A DNA stretch of 64,000 nucleotides from positions 1 to 64,000 of the forward strand of contig CAZMAT010000004.1 of NCBI GenBank assembly GCA_964564435.1. Direction: 5' to 3'. Under the pieces are notes generated by a model, which saw nothing but the letters and a program-made list of their open reading frames with translations, did not search any database and was not told the origin of the DNA. Both the position numbers and the translations under genes were made by a program. This document shows positions 43,307-52,116 of the stretch, piece by piece. This DNA comes from Fermentibacter sp964564435. GTDB taxonomy: Bacteria > Fermentibacterota > Fermentibacteria > Fermentibacterales > Fermentibacteraceae. Numbering within the stretch: the first letter of the stretch is position 1; every line of letters starts with the position of its first letter.

Positions 43307-44452
43307 ATGCCTGACATGGAGTTGCCTGCACAGCCAGTGTTCCCGGAGGGGATGGCGCGTTCGGCCTGGGAGCCCTTCCGCGATGCCGGCCACGGCGGGC
43401 GGGTGACAGTCGTCATGAACGACGCCACGAGGCCCGCCGTCGCGCACACCCTCCTGGAGCCCGTGGCGGGCGATCTCGAGGGGCGCGTGAGGATCATGGT
43501 CGCCACCGGAACCCACGAGGACGTTCCCGGGCCGGTGAAGGACAGGCTCCTCGGAGGCCTGTTCGCCTGTGCGGACTGGACGTGCAACGACCGCGGCGGA
43601 GGGGAGAGGGTGCGCCTGGGGAAAACATCTTCAGGAACCGAGGTGAGTGTGCATCCCTGGCTCGTGGAGTCGGATACGGTCATCCTCGCCGGCTCGGTCG
43701 AGCCGCACTACTTCGCGGGCTTCACCGGGGGCCGGAAGGCCGTTCTGCCAGGGTGCGCGTCCTTCGAGTCCATAGAGGCGAACCATTCCCTCGCCTGTCT
43801 GGATGGGTCCGCCCCTGCCGTGCTGGAGGGCAATCCTGTGCACGAGGACATGGCGGAGGCCGCGGGGATGCTGGAGAGACGCGTGCCCGTGGTCATGGCC
43901 GGCGCGGTCGTCCTCGGGAACCGGGGCCTGCACGTAGCGGTCGGAAGCCTTGCGGAGGCCTTCGCCTCGTGCGTCGGGTCGGCCCGCGATCATCTCTGTG
44001 TGGAGATGGAGCGCCCCGTGTCGAGGCTCGTGCTGAAACCCGGGGGAGGTCTCGAGACTAACCTCTACCAGTCGATGAAGGCGGTCTACAACTTCGAGGC
44101 GGCCGTCGCCGAGGGCGGGGCCGTCCTGCTCGACAGCGACTGCCCCGGGGGGCTCGGCGCCGCGCACATGGAGGATGTCCTGAAGGCATCGATGGAGCCG
44201 GGCGTCATCGAGGGGGCTGGAAAGCAGTATTTCCTGGGCTGGCATTCCGTGTCCAGGCTGGCGAGGATCAGGCGCAGGGCTTCACTCGCACTGAGGTCCG
44301 GCCTGGATCCTGCTCTCGTCAGGAGCCTGGGGTTCGAGCCCGTCAGGGATGCCGTGGAATGGGCCGGAGGACGTGCAGTTCTGGTTCCCGACGCCGGGAG
44401 CACTGCGCCGGTCCTCCACCGCCCGGGTGCGTCCGGAGCGGATGGAGGATGA
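43307..44452 (+). CDS. LarA-like nickel-pincer racemase/epimerase family protein (DUF2088)
   Basis: The 381-residue protein has the LarA landmarks VTVVMNDATRPA, MVATGTHEDV, GSVEPHYFAGFTGGRKAVLP and ANHSLACLDG. The His of THED, the His of EPHYF, the Lys of GGRK and the His of NHS fit the positions that bind the Ni-pincer cofactor and act in catalysis in lactate racemase. It is slightly shorter than LarA (about 424). The cofactor-making genes larB, larC and larE are not in the window, so they must be elsewhere if it is active. Substrate could be another 2-hydroxy acid or sugar. Five bases separate it from the histidine kinase gene. Confidence 0.8.
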   Translation: MPDMELPAQPVFPEGMARSAWEPFRDAGHGGRVTVVMNDATRPAVAHTLLEPVAGDLEGRVRIMVATGTHEDVPGPVKDRLLGGLFACADWTCNDRGGGERVRLGKTSSGTEVSVHPWLVESDTVILAGSVEPHYFAGFTGGRKAVLPGCASFESIEANHSLACLDGSAPAVLEGNPVHEDMAEAAGMLERRVPVVMAGAVVLGNRGLHVAVGSLAEAFASCVGSARDHLCVEMERPVSRLVLKPGGGLETNLYQSMKAVYNFEAAVAEGGAVLLDSDCPGGLGAAHMEDVLKASMEPGVIEGAGKQYFLGWHSVSRLARIRRRASLALRSGLDPALVRSLGFEPVRDAVEWAGGRAVLVPDAGSTAPVLHRPGASGADGG

Positions 44453-44456
44453 CTGA

Positions 44457-45854
44457 ATGAGGGTTTCCAGCTACCGCCTCGTCATCCTGGTGCTGGCCGG
44501 GGTGCTGGCCTACCTTTTCCTCATCTACAGCCACGACCTGGTGAGCCGGCTCGAGGAGACCAACCGCCTCGCCAACGAGACGATCGCCAGGTTCTGGGCG
44601 GGCACTCAGATCCCCCTCTCCCTCATAATGGAGGAGAGGCGGATCTCGGTCTGCTCGAACTGCGGAGACGCCGTCGGAAGCTCGGCGGAGACCGACGGGT
44701 ACAGGAGCTTCTGCAAGACCTGCGGCGAGGTGACCTGGCACAACGTCGTCGACAGGTGGACCGAGGACGAGCGGGAGAGGATCCTCTCCCACACTCGGCT
44801 GCTGTTCAGGGATCTGGTCGGCAGGCTCGGGTACACCACCATCCTCGCCGATCTGAACAGCGTACCCCAGATCGTGAACGGCGAGCCGCTCCCCGACTCC
44901 ATTTCGGAAGACGACCTCGTGGCCTGGCACGAGGTGATGCACAAGCTGAGCGAGTTCAACCCGCCGATCCCCGTCGTCACGATGGAGTCGGACACGATCG
45001 GGTGGCTCTTCTACGGAGTCGACAACCTCAGCAGGGAGCTCACCGTGGTGCCTTTCGTCGAACTGGGGATGCTGTTCCTCCTCGGGGGGCTCCTCCTGCT
45101 GGTGATCCGTATCGAGCTGCGCAGGGAGAAGGAGATGTCCTGGGTGGGTTTCGCCAAGGAGACGGCGCATCAGCTCAGCACGCCCATCTCCTCCCTGATG
45201 GGCTGGGTGGAGATCCTCAGGCAGAGGAACGGGATCGAGGGGCCGGAGGATCCCGAGATCCTGGAGGCGGCGGTCTCGATGGAGGCCGACATCGCCAGGC
45301 TGAACCAGATCGTGCAGCGATACGGGGAGATGGGCAAGAAGCCCCGGCTGGCACCGGCAGATATCAACTCCGAGATCGTCTCGGCCATGGACTATTTCAG
45401 GAACCGTCCGGGCCTCGTGTTCGAGGGGGTGTCCTTCGAGACATCCCTGGAGGCGACCCGCAGAGTGATGCTCAACCGTGTCCTGTTCGGATGGGTGCTG
45501 GAGAACCTCGTCAAGAACTCCCTCAGCGCCCTCTCGGACACTCCGTCGGGCGTCGTTTCGATCAGCACCGCCGACAAGCTCGAGAAGGGCGGCATGGTCG
45601 AGGTGCAGGTAACCGACAACGGCCGCGGGATATCCCACGGGGACCATGGCAGGATCTTCCAGCCGGGCTTCACCACGCGGCGCGGCGGATGGGGGCTGGG
45701 GCTCACCCTCTCACGAAGGATAATCCAGGAGTACCATTCCGGGAGCCTCAGGCTGGTAGCGAGCAGTCCCGGCAAGGGGAGCACGTTCTCGATCATGCTC
45801 CCGGCGGTGGAGGAGGCGGGCGATGCAGGGGCGGACGACGATACTGTGGGTTGA
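44457..45854 (+). CDS. membrane histidine kinase with extracytoplasmic zinc-ribbon-like sensor
   Basis: The protein has 465 residues. Two membrane helices (LVILVLAGVLAYLFLIYS near 8-25 and FVELGMLFLLGGLLLLVI near 203-220) enclose a sensor loop holding CSNCGDAVGSSAETDGYRSF and CKTCG, two CX2C pairs that could bind zinc or react with oxidants. The kinase core has ETAHQLSTPISSLMGW (His238), NLVKNSLSAL, VTDNGRGISHG and GGWGLGLTLS. The position just before a PorX-like regulator, which it overlaps by 32 nt, makes it the functional counterpart of PorY, though the sensor differs. Confidence 0.88.
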   Translation: MRVSSYRLVILVLAGVLAYLFLIYSHDLVSRLEETNRLANETIARFWAGTQIPLSLIMEERRISVCSNCGDAVGSSAETDGYRSFCKTCGEVTWHNVVDRWTEDERERILSHTRLLFRDLVGRLGYTTILADLNSVPQIVNGEPLPDSISEDDLVAWHEVMHKLSEFNPPIPVVTMESDTIGWLFYGVDNLSRELTVVPFVELGMLFLLGGLLLLVIRIELRREKEMSWVGFAKETAHQLSTPISSLMGWVEILRQRNGIEGPEDPEILEAAVSMEADIARLNQIVQRYGEMGKKPRLAPADINSEIVSAMDYFRNRPGLVFEGVSFETSLEATRRVMLNRVLFGWVLENLVKNSLSALSDTPSGVVSISTADKLEKGGMVEVQVTDNGRGISHGDHGRIFQPGFTTRRGGWGLGLTLSRRIIQEYHSGSLRLVASSPGKGSTFSIMLPAVEEAGDAGADDDTVG

Positions 45855-47388
45855 TGACGAGATAGACCACCTCCAGAGCCACGTCAGATTCCTCGAGAAG
45901 CTCGGGTACAGGGTCCTGACCGCCATGAACGCCCTGTCGGCGATCGACATGCTCCGGACCGAGAGGGTCGACCTCGTCCTCATGGATCAGATGATGGTGG
46001 GGATGGACGGCCTCGAGGCCGTCGCCAGGATAAGGGCCGACTACCACGGCCTCCCCATCGTCATGGTGACCCAGAGCGAGGAGGAGGAGCTGATGGACAA
46101 GGCCCTGGGCGGGGAGGCGGACGACTATCTCACCAAGCCTGTGAACCCCAGCCAGATACAGATCGTAATCAAGCGGCTCCTCAAGTCCACCGAACTCAGG
46201 ACCAGGCAGGCGGCCGAGATCGTGTGGGGAGAGACTTCGAGGATACTCGAGATGCGTGGTTCGGACATGGCCTGGGAGGACTGGGCGGCAGTCTACCGCA
46301 TATGGGCCGTGAGGGACGTCAGCCTCGGGGGGCAGCTCAGCGAGGAGCTCAGGAGCATCCAGAGAGTCAGGTTCGAGGACCTCGCGATGGATTTCTCGCG
46401 ATTCATCGAGCGCAACTTCCCGGACTGGATCCAGGGCAGGAACACGCCCCTCATGCCCCACAACCTGCTCGAACGGGTGGTCGTGCCCTGCATGAAGAAC
46501 TCCCGCGAGACCGTCCTCATCGTCATGGACTGCATGCGCTTCGACCAGTGGCTGACCATGACCCCGTCCCTCGAGCAGTTCTTCCACATGGACACGAGCT
46601 TCATGTGCACATGCCTGCCCTCGGCGACCCCGTACAGCAGGAACTCGCTCTTCGCTGGGCTCCTGCCGAGGGACATATGGCGCTTCTACAGGTCCGACTG
46701 GATAGAGGAGTACGGCGTGCCGGGCCTGAACAGGTCCGAGCACGCCTTCCTCCGCGACGCCCTCAGGCGCCTGGGGGGCTTCGAGAGGCCGGAAGGCGTC
46801 GGCTATGTGAAGATATCGAACCAGAGGGAGGGGGAGTCGCTCAAGCGCTCGCTCTCCCAGCATCTCGAAGGCGGATTCCTGGCCATCATCATCAACTACC
46901 TCGACCACCTGACCCACGGCAGGTCCGAGCTGGACGTGCTGAGGGACCTGGCGCCCGATGTGGCGAGCTTCCGCAAGCTCGCGTCGACATGGTACGAATC
47001 CTCGTACCTGAAGGACCTCCTGCGAACGCTCGCCGCCCGCGGGGCCACCGTGATCGTCACGAGCGACCACGGATCGGTGCTGTGCAGGAGACAGACGCCG
47101 ATCAGGGGCGCCAGGGGGATGTCGAGCAGCATCAGATACCGGCTGGGCCACGCCCTCAACGCCGACCCCAAGGCATCCGTGACTGTGCGCGAGCCCGCAC
47201 GGTGGGGGCTGCCCGACGACAGCCCCAGCAAGACATACGTCTTCGCCAGGGCCGACTATCTCCTGGTGCATCCCGGCATGGCGCGCGAAGAGGTCTACAA
47301 GTTCGAGGACACCTTCCAGCATGGCGGCATCTCGATCGAGGAGATGGTCGTGCCCTGCACCGTGCTCACTCCCAAGAAGGGCTTCTAG
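45823..47388 (+). CDS. porX-like: PorX-like response regulator with PglZ phosphatase-type domain
   Basis: The 521-residue protein starts with a receiver domain (ILWVDDEIDHLQSH; Asp55 in LVLMDQMMVGMDG; Lys in YLTKPV). A helical linker follows, then a PglZ domain of the alkaline-phosphatase superfamily (TVLIVMDCMRFDQWLTM, LPSATPYSRNSLFAGL, VIVTSDHGSVLC). This is the PorX layout, known from Bacteroidetes as a regulator of type IX secretion and reported to cleave oligonucleotides. Asp of VMDC, Thr/Ser in the loop and SDHG are metal-site candidates. No type IX secretion structural gene lies in the window. It overlaps the kinase gene by 32 nt. Confidence 0.88.
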   Translation: MQGRTTILWVDDEIDHLQSHVRFLEKLGYRVLTAMNALSAIDMLRTERVDLVLMDQMMVGMDGLEAVARIRADYHGLPIVMVTQSEEEELMDKALGGEADDYLTKPVNPSQIQIVIKRLLKSTELRTRQAAEIVWGETSRILEMRGSDMAWEDWAAVYRIWAVRDVSLGGQLSEELRSIQRVRFEDLAMDFSRFIERNFPDWIQGRNTPLMPHNLLERVVVPCMKNSRETVLIVMDCMRFDQWLTMTPSLEQFFHMDTSFMCTCLPSATPYSRNSLFAGLLPRDIWRFYRSDWIEEYGVPGLNRSEHAFLRDALRRLGGFERPEGVGYVKISNQREGESLKRSLSQHLEGGFLAIIINYLDHLTHGRSELDVLRDLAPDVASFRKLASTWYESSYLKDLLRTLAARGATVIVTSDHGSVLCRRQTPIRGARGMSSSIRYRLGHALNADPKASVTVREPARWGLPDDSPSKTYVFARADYLLVHPGMAREEVYKFEDTFQHGGISIEEMVVPCTVLTPKKGF

Positions 47389-47391
47389 CAG

Positions 47392-47862
47392 GTGCTGCTC
47401 GATCTCGGGGGCCTCGAGGAGCTGGCGCGGAGAACCGCCGGGATGGTCCGTCCCGGCGATACCGTGCTTTTGGTGGGCGATCTGGGGGCGGGGAAGTCGG
47501 TCTTCGCGAGGGCGCTGCTCAGGGAGCTGGGAGTGGAGGGCGACATCCCCTCGCCCAGCTTCATCGTGGACGCGGAGTACTCCTCCCGCGGCCTCTCGAT
47601 CCACCACGTGGATCTCTACAGGCTCGGCGGGAGCGCCGGGGAGCTGGAGGCATTCGGCATACTGGACCTCCTGGCTTCGGATTCCGTAGCCGTCGTGGAG
47701 TGGGCCGACAGGCTGCCCGAAGGGGCCGCCTGCTCGGGTTTCAGGGTGGTCCTGGGTTTCACCGGTGATCCGCACGTGAGGGAGGTCGGGTTTGAGCGGT
47801 TCGGTCTGGCTGGGGATCGACACGACCCAGAGGCCGGGTTCCGTGGCACTCCTGGAGGATGA
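47392..47862 (+). CDS. tsaE: tRNA threonylcarbamoyladenosine biosynthesis ATPase TsaE
   Basis: GTG 47392 lies 3 nt after the PorX-like stop. The 156-residue protein has the TsaE Walker A GDLGAGKSVFARALLRELG, the switch SPSFIVDAEYSSRG, HHVDLYRLGG and VVEWADRLPE. With TsaB and TsaD it installs t6A at position 37 of ANN-decoding tRNAs. The C-terminus overlaps tsaB by 71 nt, which is unusually long, and the last 25 residues look like low-conservation read-through. Confidence 0.9.
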   Translation: MLLDLGGLEELARRTAGMVRPGDTVLLVGDLGAGKSVFARALLRELGVEGDIPSPSFIVDAEYSSRGLSIHHVDLYRLGGSAGELEAFGILDLLASDSVAVVEWADRLPEGAACSGFRVVLGFTGDPHVREVGFERFGLAGDRHDPEAGFRGTPGG

Positions 47863-48454
47863 CGGGAGAACCGTCCAGATCGATCTCCGGGATGACCTGT
47901 CCACGTCCGAGTCCCTGCTTCCTGCGATTCTCGATCTGCTGGAGAAGGCCGGCATAGAAGGGAGCGGGCTCTCGGGCATAGGCGCCTGCCTCGGACCGGG
48001 GTCCTACACCGGCCTGCGGATATGCGCCGCGACGGCCTCCGGGCTTTCATCCGGCTGGGGGGTGCCCGCGAAGGGCGTGCCAGTGCTGCGCGCCATCGCC
48101 TGCTCCTCCGGGTCGGACGCCCCTGTCCTGGCCGTCGTGAGGGCGAGGGAGGGCGAAGTGTTCGCTGCCGCCTTCGGATCCGGCGATCCCTTCTCGCTGG
48201 AGCTGCTGCCTCAGGGGGTCTATACCTGCGAGGCCGCCGCGGCCTGGCTCGATGCCCGCCCGGGCTCGGCCTGCGAGGGCCCCGGAGCCCCGATGATCCG
48301 CCCCGGGATCGATCCCTCGCGCTGCCTGGCACCTGGCGCGTCGGTCACGGCCCGGCTGGCCGCGGCGTACTGCGCCGCCTCGGGCCCGGACAGGTCCCTG
48401 AGGCCTCTCTATCTGAGGAGCTTCAGACAGAAGGCGGCGACCGGTGTATCCTGA
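47792..48454 (+). CDS. tsaB: tRNA threonylcarbamoyladenosine biosynthesis protein TsaB
   Basis: TTG 47792 has GGGAGG upstream. The 220-residue ASKHA-fold protein begins VWLGIDTTQRPGSVALLEDD and carries the TsaB signature GIGACLGPGSYTGLRICAAT and PVLAVVRAREGEVFAA. It is the scaffold partner of TsaD. Its stop overlaps the RimI-PNP fusion start by 11 nt. The order tsaE-tsaB-rimI is common in bacteria, which supports all three calls. Confidence 0.9.
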   Translation: MSGSVWLGIDTTQRPGSVALLEDDGRTVQIDLRDDLSTSESLLPAILDLLEKAGIEGSGLSGIGACLGPGSYTGLRICAATASGLSSGWGVPAKGVPVLRAIACSSGSDAPVLAVVRAREGEVFAAAFGSGDPFSLELLPQGVYTCEAAAAWLDARPGSACEGPGAPMIRPGIDPSRCLAPGASVTARLAAAYCAASGPDRSLRPLYLRSFRQKAATGVS

Positions 48455-49682
48455 GACGAGGCGCGGACGCCCCGGCGATGCCGCTGCGATTGCGAAGATA
48501 GAACGCGCATCCTTCCCGGATCCCTGGCCGCCCGACGTTTTCGAGGAGTGCCTCGAGCCCTGGTCGGGCATCTCCACCTGGATCGCGGCGGACGCCGGCA
48601 GGATAGTCGGATACGTCTGCGCCGCGATCCCCTCTCCCGGAGTCCTTCACATCGCGAACCTCTGCGTCACACGGTCCGCGAGGCGGATGGGCGTCGGCAG
48701 GCTCCTGCTCGAGACCGCCGAGGACTGGGGGACGGCCTCGGGCTGCAGGGCCTGCTTCCTCGAAGTCAGGTGCACCAACAGGGCGGCAGTAGGTCTCTAT
48801 ATCCGGAAAGGCTATGCGCCATGCGGGCATCTGCCCGAGTATTACGGTCCCAGAAGGCACGGGCTGCGCCTCGTGAGGGGGCTCGAGGCCCTGGATCCCG
48901 GGAAGGCGGCGCTGGCCGCAGCCCTGGCCGGCCGGCTGGGAGCAGCCCCGCCGGTCGGGATCGTGCTTGGTTCGGGCCTCTCGTGGGTAGCCGGCCTCTT
49001 CGGGGAAGGAGAGACGATCTCCTGGGAGGACCTGCCCGGCATGTCGGGTGACGCCCTGCCCGGGCACCCGGGCCGGATCGTGACCAGCTCATGCGGCAGG
49101 TTCGTGTTCCTCCTCGGCAGGAGGCATCACTATCAGGGCTTTTCCGGGAACGGGATCGCGATGCTGCCTGAAGCGCTGACGAACCTGGGGGTCTCGACCT
49201 GGATCCTCACCAGCTCGGCCGGGGCGGTATCTCGGAACCTCGCCGTGGGTGACGCCGTGGTTTTCCGCGACCACGTGAACCTCTCGGGATGCGTGCCGGA
49301 TGTGCGTTCGCGCATACCGTCACCGCTGTACTCGAAGCCGCTCAGGAGTATCGCAGCCGAAGCGGCGGGGCGCACCGGGGCGCGCGTGTCCGAAGGGCTC
49401 TTCGCCTGCGTCTCGGGTCCTGCGTACGAGACGGTCGCCGAACTCGACCTGCTGCGTCGGATGGGGGTCGACGCCGTGTCCATGTCCACGGCGCCCGAGG
49501 CGCTGGCGCTGGCCGCCCGCGGATGCGATGTTCTCGGCCTCGCTTTCGTTACGAACACCTGCGGGCCGGGCGAGGAGGTCACCCACCAGGCCGTCCTGGA
49601 TGCGCAGGGAACCATACGATCGAGCCTCGGGCCCTTCCTCGAGGCTCTTCTCGGGGGGGCCGCCGCACATGCGCTACGCTGA
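48444..49682 (+). CDS. fusion of RimI-type N-acetyltransferase and purine nucleoside phosphorylase
   Basis: From GTG 48444 a single open frame of 412 residues covers two enzymes. Residues 1-150 are a GNAT domain like RimI (IERASFPDPWPPDVFEECL, the acetyl-CoA loop RRMGVGRLLLE, NRAAVGLYIRKGY), which acetylates the N-terminal alanine of ribosomal protein bS18 in E. coli. Residues 170-405 are a trimeric-type purine nucleoside phosphorylase (GIVLGSGLSWVAGLF, GHPGRIV, GRRHHYQG, CVSGPAYETVAELDLL, DAVSMSTAPEALALAARG, VTNTCG). Some PNP residues deviate (SSAGAV in place of NAAGG). Overlaps folC by 14 nt. Confidence 0.85.
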   Translation: MYPETRRGRPGDAAAIAKIERASFPDPWPPDVFEECLEPWSGISTWIAADAGRIVGYVCAAIPSPGVLHIANLCVTRSARRMGVGRLLLETAEDWGTASGCRACFLEVRCTNRAAVGLYIRKGYAPCGHLPEYYGPRRHGLRLVRGLEALDPGKAALAAALAGRLGAAPPVGIVLGSGLSWVAGLFGEGETISWEDLPGMSGDALPGHPGRIVTSSCGRFVFLLGRRHHYQGFSGNGIAMLPEALTNLGVSTWILTSSAGAVSRNLAVGDAVVFRDHVNLSGCVPDVRSRIPSPLYSKPLRSIAAEAAGRTGARVSEGLFACVSGPAYETVAELDLLRRMGVDAVSMSTAPEALALAARGCDVLGLAFVTNTCGPGEEVTHQAVLDAQGTIRSSLGPFLEALLGGAAAHALR

Positions 49683-50931
49683 AGCTCTCGAATACCTTTT
49701 CGGCCGCCGCAGGCTGGGGATGAAGTACGGGCTTCCCCGCATGAAGGCCCTGATGCGCGATCTGGGATCCCCTCAGGACGCATTCCGCACCATCCACGTA
49801 GTCGGGACCAACGGGAAGGGCAGCACCACCGCCCTCCTGGCGGAGACGGCCAGGCTGCTGGGATTCCGCACCGGGCGCAACACTTCTCCCCACCTCCTGG
49901 ATTTCCGCGAGAGGATCGCGGTGGATGCGGCGTGGATACCGCCCGATTCCGTGACCGAGTTCATACGCGACAAGCGGGGACTCATAGAGAGGCACGAAGC
50001 CACATTCTTCGAGATAACCACGGCGATGGCGGCCTGGCACTTCGCGAGGACAGGCGTGGAGTGGGCGATCGTGGAGGCCGGACTCGGAGGGCGGCTCGAC
50101 GCCACGAGGACTTTCGGCGGCAGGTGCACCGTCTTCACCGGCGTGGACATAGAGCACCGGAGGATACTCGGCCCGACGAGGTCCGCCATAGCAGGCGAGA
50201 AGCTCGCAATCGCCCCCCGTGGCACCGTGCTGGTCTGCCACAGGCAGCACGGGCCGGTCGAGCGGATGGTTCGCGATGCCGTGACAGCCCGCGGCCTGGA
50301 CAGGATAGTGCCGTCACCGACCTCCCTTGCGCCTCTTCCCGGCGGGCATCAGCTCTCGAACGCGGCTCTTGCCCTCGCGGCGGCCGGGGCGGCGTTCGGC
50401 AGGCCCGCAGGGGAGGTGGCGGATGCCTTCGCCCGGGCATGCCGGACCCTGAGATGGCCGGGCAGGCTCGACCTTCGCAGAGGGAAGCCGGACGTGCTCT
50501 TCGACGTCTCCCACAATCCCCAGTCCGTTTCCAGGCTCTGCGAACACCTGTCCGCACTCGGCCGCCGGTCAGCCGGGGTGGTGGGCTTCCTGGCCGACAA
50601 GCCGTGGAGGCGGATGGCATCGATGCTGAGCGGGTACGTCGACCCTGTGGTATCCACCACCCCGCTTTCGGACAGGCTGCTCCCGGCCGGCCGGCTCGAC
50701 GCGGAGTTCAGGCGGCTGGGCTTCGACTCGAGGCCGGTGGATCCGGTGGAGGCCGCGGTGGCCGCGGGGAGGGGGCTGGCTCCCGATCTCCTCGTCGTGG
50801 CCGGATCCTTTTATGTTGTAGGAGACGCGATGCTTTCCGCCTGGCGGAACGGCTGGACCGAGGGGCCGTCGGGCGAGGAGAGCCAGATCCTCGACACCCC
50901 TCCGGACGCTGTCGCCGCGGGACTGCACTAG
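49669..50931 (+). CDS. folC: folylpolyglutamate / dihydrofolate synthase
   Basis: ATG 49669 gives 420 residues starting MRYAEALEYLFGRRRLGMKY, the usual FolC opening. Mur-ligase motifs are clear: ATP loop HVVGTNGKGSTTALLAE, TSPHLLDFRERIAV, FEITTAMAAWHFA, EAGLGGRLDATRTF, TGVDIEHRRILG and FDVSHNPQSV. It adds glutamates to folates and may also make dihydrofolate. The pathway genes folE and folP lie 8 kb downstream. Confidence 0.92.
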   Translation: MRYAEALEYLFGRRRLGMKYGLPRMKALMRDLGSPQDAFRTIHVVGTNGKGSTTALLAETARLLGFRTGRNTSPHLLDFRERIAVDAAWIPPDSVTEFIRDKRGLIERHEATFFEITTAMAAWHFARTGVEWAIVEAGLGGRLDATRTFGGRCTVFTGVDIEHRRILGPTRSAIAGEKLAIAPRGTVLVCHRQHGPVERMVRDAVTARGLDRIVPSPTSLAPLPGGHQLSNAALALAAAGAAFGRPAGEVADAFARACRTLRWPGRLDLRRGKPDVLFDVSHNPQSVSRLCEHLSALGRRSAGVVGFLADKPWRRMASMLSGYVDPVVSTTPLSDRLLPAGRLDAEFRRLGFDSRPVDPVEAAVAAGRGLAPDLLVVAGSFYVVGDAMLSAWRNGWTEGPSGEESQILDTPPDAVAAGLH

Positions 50932-50943
50932 GAAGGAACTGAC

Positions 50944-51171
50944 ATGGCCGCTACCGAGACTGCAGAGACGAAGAAGCCCAGGACAGGCGCCGCTCCGGCC
51001 GACCTCGAGCGGAATCCCTTCAGGATGCGCAACTACATCCTGTTCGCGGCGGGGCTCGCGATCATCGTGGGCGGGTGGTTTCTCCTCCGGGCCGGCAACA
51101 TAACGCTCGCGCCCATCATGCTGGTGCTGGGCTACTGCGCCGTTCTCCCTCTCGCGATCGTCCTGAAGTAG
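50944..51171 (+). CDS. small two-helix membrane protein (DUF3098-like)
   Basis: This 75-residue protein has a basic, charged N-terminus and two hydrophobic helices (NYILFAAGLAIIVGGWFLL and ITLAPIMLVLGYCAVLPLAI). The layout, with NPF/MRNY before the first helix, recalls DUF3098 proteins of the FCB group; role unknown. AAGGAACT stands upstream. It lies 12 nt after folC and 1 nt before the lipoprotein gene, so it is cotranscribed. Confidence 0.65.
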   Translation: MAATETAETKKPRTGAAPADLERNPFRMRNYILFAAGLAIIVGGWFLLRAGNITLAPIMLVLGYCAVLPLAIVLK

Positions 51172-51172
51172 G

Positions 51173-51931
51173 ATGAAGCCCCCGGCTCCGCTCTGCGCGG
51201 TTGCGGCCGCACTCGCACTGCTGGCTGTCCTGCAGTCGGCGGGCTGCGGCGGCGGCACGGCCGCCGGGCCGGCGGGTTCCGATCCGGTCGAGTCCGACAC
51301 CGTCTTCATACAGCTCGAGGGCGGCGAGTTCGTCACTTCCGCTGGCGATACCGTGCTGATCCAGCCCTTCGAGCTGATGGAGACCGAGGTGTCGAACCGC
51401 CTCTATGTCTGGCTCACGGACGAGGCAGACCTCGATCTTCCGCCCGACCCCGGGTTCCCGGCGATGGAGCACTACCTGACCGCCATGCCGGACTATCCCG
51501 TGGTCAACGTCTCCGCCCTGGAGGCGGAACAGGCGTGCGCCGTGCTCGGAGGCAGGCTCCCGACTCCGGCGGAGATGGAGTACGCTGCGTCCATCGGCCT
51601 TTCCGGGCCGTCGGCGGGGCTCTTCCCGTGGGGGACGCTTGATCCGGAGGATGCGGAGTTCCCCGCCAACTACCTCGCATCCGACGACTGGGACCTGAGG
51701 AACCAGGACGGCTACCTCTTCACCGCGCCGGTGGGTTCGTTCCCGCGGAACCCGGCCGGCCTGGCGGACCTCGCCGGCAACGTGGCGGAGCTCACCAGGC
51801 CATCCGACAGCACGAGCGCGGTTTTCGGCGGTTCGTGGCTCTCTCCGTCGGACGACCTGAGGATCGGTGCCTGGTCGACCGTCTACGAGGGCGACAGGGC
51901 CCGCCACATCGGCTTCCGCATCGCCCGCTAA
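51173..51931 (+). CDS. SUMF1/FGE-like domain lipoprotein
   Basis: The 252-residue product has a lipoprotein signal with lipobox LQSAGC (Cys25). An FGE-sulfatase-type fold follows: FIQLEGGEFV, MMETEVS-like FELMETEVSNRLYVW, GRLPTPAEMEYAAS, FPWGTLDP, PVGSFPRNPAGLADLAGNVAEL, VFGGSWLSPSDDLRIG and HIGFRIAR. The domain is conserved as a fold, but I do not see the active-site cysteines of formylglycine-generating enzyme, so a non-enzymatic or other role is likely. It closes the operon; a 36-bp repeat begins 16 nt past the stop. Confidence 0.8.
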   Translation: MKPPAPLCAVAAALALLAVLQSAGCGGGTAAGPAGSDPVESDTVFIQLEGGEFVTSAGDTVLIQPFELMETEVSNRLYVWLTDEADLDLPPDPGFPAMEHYLTAMPDYPVVNVSALEAEQACAVLGGRLPTPAEMEYAASIGLSGPSAGLFPWGTLDPEDAEFPANYLASDDWDLRNQDGYLFTAPVGSFPRNPAGLADLAGNVAELTRPSDSTSAVFGGSWLSPSDDLRIGAWSTVYEGDRARHIGFRIAR

Positions 51932-51946
51932 ACCCCCGGCCCCTTT

Positions 51947-51982
51947 CCCGGCCCCTTTCTGGTTTGATATGCTTGACTTGCA
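51947..51982. repeat. 36-bp intergenic repeat, copy 1
   Basis: This segment matches 61420-61455 at 35 of 36 positions. Both copies stand just after the last gene of a plus-strand operon. It includes CCCCTTTCTGG and GCTTGACTTGCA. Neither a stem nor a promoter pair is convincing. Confidence 0.85.
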
Positions 51983-52116
51983 TTTTCGCTGCGTTGTCTC
52001 ATCACCACAAATACGATAGTACTGTAAATATCATCGCATTCCGGCCGTCCCCGGGGTGTCCGGGGAACCAGCCGGAGCCGGCAGGAATGTGCACTGCGAC
52101 CTTCCTCTGCCCCCCG

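Noticed and set aside
45793..47979. 728-codon open frame on the minus strand
   Set aside because: Antisense to the PorX-like gene and tsaE; no motif.
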